A DNA stretch of 64,000 nucleotides from Aphelenchoides besseyi (taxonomy: Eukaryota; Nematoda; Chromadorea; Rhabditida; Aphelenchoididae): positions 14,942,001 to 15,006,000 of the forward strand of contig JAMPIQ010000001.1 in NCBI GenBank assembly GCA_024699855.1. The letters run 5' to 3'. Position 1 is the stretch's first letter; each line of letters opens with the position of its first letter. The position numbers were made by a program, and so were the translations under genes. Shown here in pieces: positions 59,001-64,000 of the stretch. Under the pieces are notes generated by a model. That model worked only from the letters and a program-made list of their open reading frames with translations. It was not told the origin of the DNA and made no database searches.

Positions 59001-61233
59001 GTGCATCGCGTGTCATGGTGATGAACAGATCCGGGTTTCCGTTGTTCAAAACTATCGCCATTGCATCCTGGTAGTTCTCACGCATAAAACGTGGTGAGCC
59101 GAAGTGAGTCGATGGCAGAATATGGATTCTTCCAATAGCGCGATCCAGTTTTTGACCGAGTTTGTTCAAACTTGCGTGCAGTTCATGATAGTGAATTGTT
59201 TTTAGTTGCTTTTGGTTCATTCGAATCCATTTTATGCGATCGCTTTCCACTTGGACGTACGAATCCACTACGAACTGTTGGAACAGTTTCTTACCGTAAT
59301 GAATTCGACTGTTGGAGTTTTTTCGAATGGCCAACCGATAACTATGGAATTCGGCACGAGTTAGTCGGGTATGTTTGTTCGCGTTTATTTTCGTCATATC
59401 AATTGACCATCCAAGAGTTCCTTTAGGGAAGAACAGTGGGTACAACCAGGAAGTGGCAAATGGGCTCAATGAACTTAGAACTCGTGGTGATGGTTCGTCT
59501 TTCAATTGGATGACTAAGGACATTTCACGCATATCTCCAGAAGCGTCGGTTGTAAAAACGGCGCCGATTTCGTCGACAGTTGGTTCGTTGAAACGGTTCG
59601 GATCATAACCGGGTCGCATTTTGACGTTAAAAGCTGCGAAACTGTTTGCGGAGTTATACTTGCGGATGTTGTTCAAAAAGTTGTTCGAGAGTGGGTGTTT
59701 ACCAGTGAACAGATCATCCAATTCTTGTGGTAATTCAGGTAAGTCAGGCAACTCAATTTTACCATGATTGCAACAATCGTTGAAAGTTTGTTTATTTTCA
59801 ACTCGTTCTTCTTCAAAATGCAATGCACCGCAAAGACATTCACTGATCATCTTGCTTAGTTGATGGACCGGGACATCAGCTTGTTTGGATGCGACGTTCA
59901 GTTGAATTTGTTTCTGTTTTGTTGCTACTCGAATATTCTTTTGGCGTTTACTTTGATCTAATAAACGATCTGCTTTCTGTTGGTCTGATTCATTTGAACG
60001 TGAATTTCGATGTTGTGCTTTATCTTTACTTAATCGATCAGCTTTTTGTTTATGAGATTCATCGGTCCGCTTCTTGTTGATGTTGTCACGTTTTTGTTGC
60101 AATCGCTTTGCTCGTTTTTTGTCTTCCAATACAATTAGTTCCGATTGATCCATTGGTTCAGCATTGGCATTTTGATTGTCATTACGAATTGACGAAAACG
60201 AAGCCTCCAATGTGTCAAACAGATTCAAACGTTTGTCAAGCCCACTTTCGTTTAATTTTGTTAGAAAAACGCCGTTTGAATGTTGATGTGTGTTCTCGAA
60301 GAAGTTTATTGCATTAAAAACAACGTAGGCACCACAATTGCAGGTATCATTTTGCAGATCACTTTGGTATCCAATGTCGTTCAAGAACATGTTTGCATTT
60401 GGATTCAAACCCGTCCAATGAGCGAAACATTGACTGTAAATCGAATTGATTAACCTGTAGACACTTTGAGAAACGGGTTTATGAAACGAATCGCAATAAT
60501 GCAGAACACAATGATTGCTGAGTGCCTTCTTTTCCATTACCGCCAAAACGTAGTGTCCACAATTTTGAATTGGGATCAACAAATAAGCGTCTTCGTTTGG
60601 AGCGATCGGTGGTTTGACGATGAAATACTTCGACGGATTCGATTCAGCAGAACGGTAGTAGTCGGTCCAAAATGACATCGACATTAAACCAACTTTCAAC
60701 GAAGTGTTCGCAATCAAAATCAACAAACCAAACACAATTGATTCGAAATCGATCCACTCACCAACGTTCTCCATGTTCGGTAGTTGCAATCTGGACATTT
60801 GGCATTCGTTGCGAGCAGCTTCACAGAGTTCATTCGGTTGACAATGAGTGCTGAATTTGTCGCCCATAACTTGTTCGATAGTGAGCACCGGTTCTTGAGT
60901 GTCGATAGCGACGAACGACATTTGTTGTGAAATGTCTGGAGAAGCAATAGATTGTGTTTCTTGAGCAGTTTCAACGATTTGAATTTGTGTGTCTGATGCT
61001 TGTGAGTTTTTCGTTAAGTTTGTCATTTGGTTTGTTTTCTCAACCAATTGACTTTGTGCTTGTAATGCTTGTGTGTTTTCAATTTCGATTTTTGATCATG
61101 TTTCCGTTTCTGTTGCTTTTGCTGATTTCTGTTCCAAACGAATCTTACGCATTCGCTCGCGATTCTTACGCTTTCGCTCTTCGTCCCGCTCTTTGTGCTC
61201 TTCAGGCGTTAACTCGATCTTCCTCTTAGGCAT
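56068..61233 (-). mobile_element. Helitron-like Rep/helicase with N-terminal Ulp1-like protease
   Basis: Long single-exon gene of a Helitron-type transposon, which moves by rolling-circle replication. From the TTG at 61047 the frame runs 1659 codons without a stop. Residues about 95-255 form a Ulp1/C48-like peptidase: CGHYVLAV (His165), YCDSFH (Asp186), YQSDLQNDTCNCG (Gln232, Cys238; Q-x5-C). A Lys-rich linker follows (about 300-400, QKADRL repeats), a Cys-rich segment (CLCGALHFEEE...CCNHG), the Rep region with HUH-like GLPHIHC (about residue 750) and YLYKYTYKGY (about 885), then a PIF1-like helicase: Walker A GLGGTGKT (about 1230), WDEAPMA, and FEHGQLYVALSRARS near the end. Upstream, in the same frame, ATG at 61233 gives 45 residues (MPKRKIELTPEEHKERDEE...) ending in TGA at 61096-61098. 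All catalytic motifs are kept. Confidence 0.9.
61096..61098 (-). other. In-frame TGA splitting the Helitron N-terminus
   Basis: Codons run ...GAA ACA TGA TCA AAA... in one frame from ATG 61233 to the main frame. The 45 codons before it are highly basic and charged, like the linker at residues 300-400. It could be a CGA-to-TGA point change, a read-through site, or the true upstream end with translation starting at 61026 (ATG, in MTNLTKN). Confidence 0.8.
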
Positions 61234-61275
61234 TTCAATCAACTGTTTACTTTAGTCTTGTCCTGTAATTCAGAT

Positions 61276-61441
61276 AGGTCCAGAGGTTCAGATTGGTCCA
61301 GAGGTTCAGATGGGTCAGATTGTGGCTCAATTAGATAACTACCGCGCCACTGGTTGCTATCTCCTGGCTGTATAAGATAACAACCGCGCTACTGGTTGCT
61401 ATCTCCTGGCTTCTTAAAACTTCGCCGCGCCACTGGCCAAG
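61276..61441. repeat. Two minisatellites upstream of the Helitron ORF
   Basis: First, about 2.5 units of GGTCCAGAGGTTCAGAT (61278-61318). Second, a 42-bp unit containing CCGCGCCACTGGTTGCTATC at 61333-61374 and 61375-61416, plus a partial third unit (61417-61441). A minus-strand frame reads the 42-bp unit as SQEIATS(S/G)AVVILY repeats. Confidence 0.9.
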
Positions 61442-61559
61442 AGTTCTTCCTTTTTCTTTTTTCGTCCGGTTACCCGAACCACGTGAAACAATAAACGCGA
61501 AAACAATGGGGACAAAAAAATACAACAAACAAAGGGGGTATTATAAGGAACAATTAAAT

Positions 61560-61620
61560 TAGACTATATAAGTGGGTTATCCCACGAAGATCGCAAATCG
61601 ACCACTTGACGGCACGATCC
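61560..61620 (+). promoter_or_regulatory. TATA-like and hairpin motif
   Basis: GACTATATAAGTGGG at 61562-61576 could be a TATA box for transcription rightward, followed by GTGGGTTATCCCAC (a 5-bp stem, 61572-61585). TATATAG also reads on the minus strand. Promoter use is not shown. Confidence 0.3.
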
Positions 61621-62629
61621 ACCTGAAATATTCCTTCGCAAATGACAAATCAAACGTGTGTACAACTCACCAATTCGCTCGATCCTTGTGGCAGAATACG
61701 AATGATGCGATCTGAAAAAGAACATCAAGATTATTACAATGATATGAAGGACAAAGATATGACCACAAAACTCAATGTTAAACGACTTACGTTGATACGA
61801 AAAACACTCGACAACTGCTCTTTTCACTTTCCAGACGACGAAATGAATCGTGATTACTTAAATTTCCATTCGTTTCGTTATCGTCCTTAGCATAAAGAGC
61901 CGGTGTCTCATTCGAAAATAAATGAGCTCAAACCGGTCGCACACAGACAAACTTTACTCGATCATTTAGAGTGGGAGTGGATAGTATAGTAGAAGAATGA
62001 GATTAAAAAGCAACCGAGTAGTCTCAACGATCGTAGATATAAGCAGTTGTGGAAATTGAATTGAACTTCCGAGACGTTTATTTCTTTTCTTTTTATTGGT
62101 CTTCAGATTGAGAACAACAAACAACGTTACAATTTATTCTTATGACAAAACAACAACACTATTGCAACAACAGAACAGCGATCAAGCTTCTTCTTTTCTC
62201 CAAATCCTTGACTTCGGCTGCACGCTTCACTCCTTATGGTTGAGTTTTTCGCTCGATGGAGTCCTGGAAATTTTGGGTGCATCGTGCAAGTCAATCCAAT
62301 CGCCAGATCAAACCACTAACGTTGAAATAAAGGAAGTCGTTCTCTCGGATAAGACTTACCATCGTCGCAAAACTATGCCTTGATTGCCACCGCACCATTC
62401 TTGTCCATCTCAGCTACCGACGCAAAAATATTCGAACTCAATTTTCAACCGTTTTGACAACATGCCGTTGATAACATTACAGCCCATTATCGCCGATTCG
62501 AACTTGCGAATCGTCATCATTCGTGGAATAATTTTCATCAGAAAAGTACGTCCAATTCTGCAAACAATAAATACCGTAATGACCATTTAACTAGAAATTC
62601 ACCAATTGGATCTTGTTCGGCAACTCATT
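61600..62629. other. Spacer with weak coding-like frames
   Basis: Two + frames (61642-61890 of 82 codons; 62096-62383 of 95 codons) lack recognised domains. A minus frame at 62590-62410 (FESAIMGCNVINGMLSKRL) is equally weak. I see no gene I can support. Confidence 0.4.
61907..61960 (+). repeat. Direct repeat, left copy
   Basis: CATTCGAAAATAAATGAGCTC...CGGTCG..CACAGACAAACTTTACTC. The last 18 bases (61942-61959) match 63303-63320 exactly. Resembles a terminal sequence of a mobile element, unproved. Confidence 0.75.
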
Positions 62630-62968
62630 TCATTGTGCCAAAGTGGTCTTGACGTACTGCTGCTTCTCTTCGCTTCCATTCCAGACTTCAATGTTGCCTT
62701 GAACTTCAACGCTTAATAGCCTTTCGCACATTTTCAACTGTTTGTGAAGCGGAGCGCGACTGAAGCGAATTTGAGAATACGAAATTAATCCGGTCATTTC
62801 GATAAGAAGTACCTACAACAAAGTATGTTATAATGGAGTGCATTCTCAAATCTTACATTGCTTGCATGTAAACTCAACTTACCAAAATCGCATGCCATTT
62901 CATCCCAAGTCACAACTTCAACGTTTCCACCTTCCAATTGAAATTCGAACTCGAAGAGCGACGCATTT
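62630..62968 (-). pseudogene. OB-fold-like (RPA-type) fragment, tentative
   Basis: Minus-strand pieces read FEFEFQLEGGNVEVVTWDEM and ACDFG, then after a 71-nt gap with splice-like ends (GTAAGT...TTGTAG) VLLIEMTGLISYSQIRFSRA and CERLLSVEVQGNIEVWNGSE; stop at 62630. The V-x-V-x-x-W-x-E-M-A-x-x-F core is like an RPA70-type OB fold. No in-frame ATG is seen. RPA-like genes are known passengers of Helitrons, which would fit its place, but the call rests on one motif. Confidence 0.35.
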
Positions 62969-63257
62969 TATGATTCTCAGGTTTCTAAACTTTCACTGAT
63001 AGAAACGCGACCAATCAATTCATCTCGACGATCGAGTTAACTGGATACAACGCATAAAAGTCTTTGCGATGTGAAATACGAAAACCCATAACGTCAAGCA
63101 AAAATTGATTGAACGATCACTGAAAACTTCGACAAAAAACACAACCAACCAACAATGACAATGATTTTCGTTTTCCAATTCCAATCACCACTCATTTCTT
63201 CTCACGACCGCTTCTTTGCACACAAACACCAACAAATTAGCATAAGTGAATGGAGAG

Positions 63258-63320
63258 AGCTCATTTCAGAATAAATGTGCACAAAATCGGTCGATCTCAG
63301 GACACAGACAAACTTTACTC
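63258..63320 (+). repeat. Direct repeat, right copy
   Basis: GCTCATTTCAGAATAAATGTGC...CGGTCG..CACAGACAAACTTTACTC, about 65 bp and about 1.35 kb from its partner at 61907-61960. It is followed at once by AATTAACACGAAA and hairpin 3. Confidence 0.75.
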
Positions 63321-63346
63321 AATTAACACGAAACAAGTAGCGTCTG

Positions 63347-63367
63347 GCCCTCCGCTTCGCGGAGGGC
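63347..63367. repeat. GC-rich perfect hairpin 3
   Basis: GCCCTCCGC-TTC-GCGGAGGGC (9-bp stem). Preceded by CAAGTA (63334) and, before that, TCAATTAACACGAAA (63319-63333), both of which also border hairpin 1. Confidence 0.9.
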
Positions 63368-63544
63368 ACGCTTTTATGAAAATTTCAAACCAACTTCTAC
63401 AATTGATCGAAAGATATAAAAAGGTTCCTTAAATTTCTTATGTCATTTGGTCCGTTTTTGAAAACTTGTTATAAAAAACGTCGGTTTATTAATTTATATC
63501 ATACAAAAACAAATTAATTGATCCATAACAGAAAAGAACTCGCC

Positions 63545-64000
63545 TTAAGGCAACATACGACGACGAGAAGGAGTCGAGGTTAAAAATAACAATGGATCGT
63601 TAAGAGTCAAACGTTCCGGCAACGCACTGATGGAGACGGCGATGATCGAAGACGGCAAACGGTAACGACCAATAATCTCCACACGTTGACCTCGAACCAA
63701 GTTCAAAGCTTCTCCACGGTACTCGATGATACATTTTGTCGTACCATGGACGACAGTGCCGATTTGCAAGTCATGTTTCATTTTGGGCGGAACTTGGATG
63801 TACGGTCGCACCGCTAGAAAATAAAATAAGAACAAACAAATGAAAATAACTTACAAATTCGTTTGCCCACATAATTCGAAATGTCATCCAGGACAATGGA
63901 ATGAATTTCTTCAGGATTCTCGTTGGTTTCTCCAAAATCAACAAAATCCGTACGCGAAGATGCAATCATTTCGAACGAAAAGTCTCCGCCGTTGTAGTTT
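63545..64000 (-). CDS. Unrecognised gene, 3' end (runs off window)
   Basis: Two exons at the window edge on the minus strand. The upstream exon (64000-63859) reads GGDFSFEMIASSRTDFVDFG and ends ISNYVGKRI. An intron (GTAAGTTATTTTC...TTTCTAG) joins it to VRPYIQVPPKMKHDLQIG, TVVHGTTKCIIEYRGEALNL, VRGQRVEIIGRYRLPSS and ISALPERLTLNDPLLFLTST; stop TAA at 63545-63547. The strand-alternating hydrophobic pattern resembles an OB-like fold, but no family is identified. The gene starts beyond 64000. Confidence 0.6.

Noticed and set aside
56068..61047. Helitron gene as a host PIF1 helicase
   Set aside because: HUH-like Rep motif, the YKY tyrosine block and the protease domain precede the helicase, which host PIF1 does not have.
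1..64000. tRNA genes, CRISPR arrays, rRNA
   Set aside because: No B-box (GGTTCGAATCC-like) or cloverleaf, no regular spaced repeats, and no rRNA-like stretch was seen on either strand.

Overview
The window reads as nuclear DNA of a nematode. Genes carry many short introns (about 35-60 nt, GTAAG/GTGAG donors, TTTCAG-type acceptors) and lie a few hundred bases apart on both strands. Conserved eukaryotic genes (PIAS, Pol5/MYBBP1A, TRRAP, a DEAD-box helicase) alternate with nematode-style families (a chemoreceptor-like 7TM protein, a divergent CK1 kinase, a small secreted repeat protein). The species cannot be told from the sequence. No tRNA, rRNA or CRISPR array was seen.

Layout. 0.2-2.3 kb: PIAS-type SUMO E3 ligase (+). 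3.2-3.6 kb: small unrecognised gene (+). 3.7-6.5 kb: Pol5/MYBBP1A (+). 6.9-8.6 kb: broken UDP-glycosyltransferase (-). 9.6-12.65 kb: RTE-type LINE with an 11-bp target-site duplication. 12.9-17.7 kb: a copy of the block at 48.8-54.7 kb, holding a helicase truncated at its 3' end, a PDE4-like tail fragment and a 7TM gene. 18.6-21.6 kb: a copy of 5.8-9.1 kb, holding the Pol5 3' end and a second broken UGT. 21.7-30 kb: ubiquitin-like gene with a decayed neighbour, BTB/BACK-PHR pseudogene, LAPTM-like membrane protein, secreted DPNYQ-repeat protein, CK1-like kinase and an unrecognised gene. 30.3-47.7 kb: TRRAP (-), by far the largest gene. 48.1-51.2 kb: RGG-rich DEAD-box helicase (-), the parent of the truncated copy. 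52-54.6 kb: parent PDE fragment and 7TM gene. 55.4-61.2 kb: membrane-protein fragment, then a Helitron-like transposon with one very long open frame. 61.2-63.4 kb: minisatellites, direct repeats, a GC hairpin and a weak OB-fold-like fragment. 63.5 kb to the end: 3' end of an unrecognised gene (-).

The housekeeping genes share nuclear themes (SUMO ligation, rRNA transcription, histone-acetyltransferase scaffolding, RNA unwinding), but the sequence shows no operon-like functional grouping. The most unusual items are a Helitron Rep/helicase protein fused to an N-terminal Ulp1/C48-like cysteine protease domain; a mosaic of two interleaved segmental duplications whose copies carry mapped breakpoints and lesions; a compact hairpin cluster that may be a structured RNA; and repeat growth in the helicase RGG region by copying a whole exon-intron unit.
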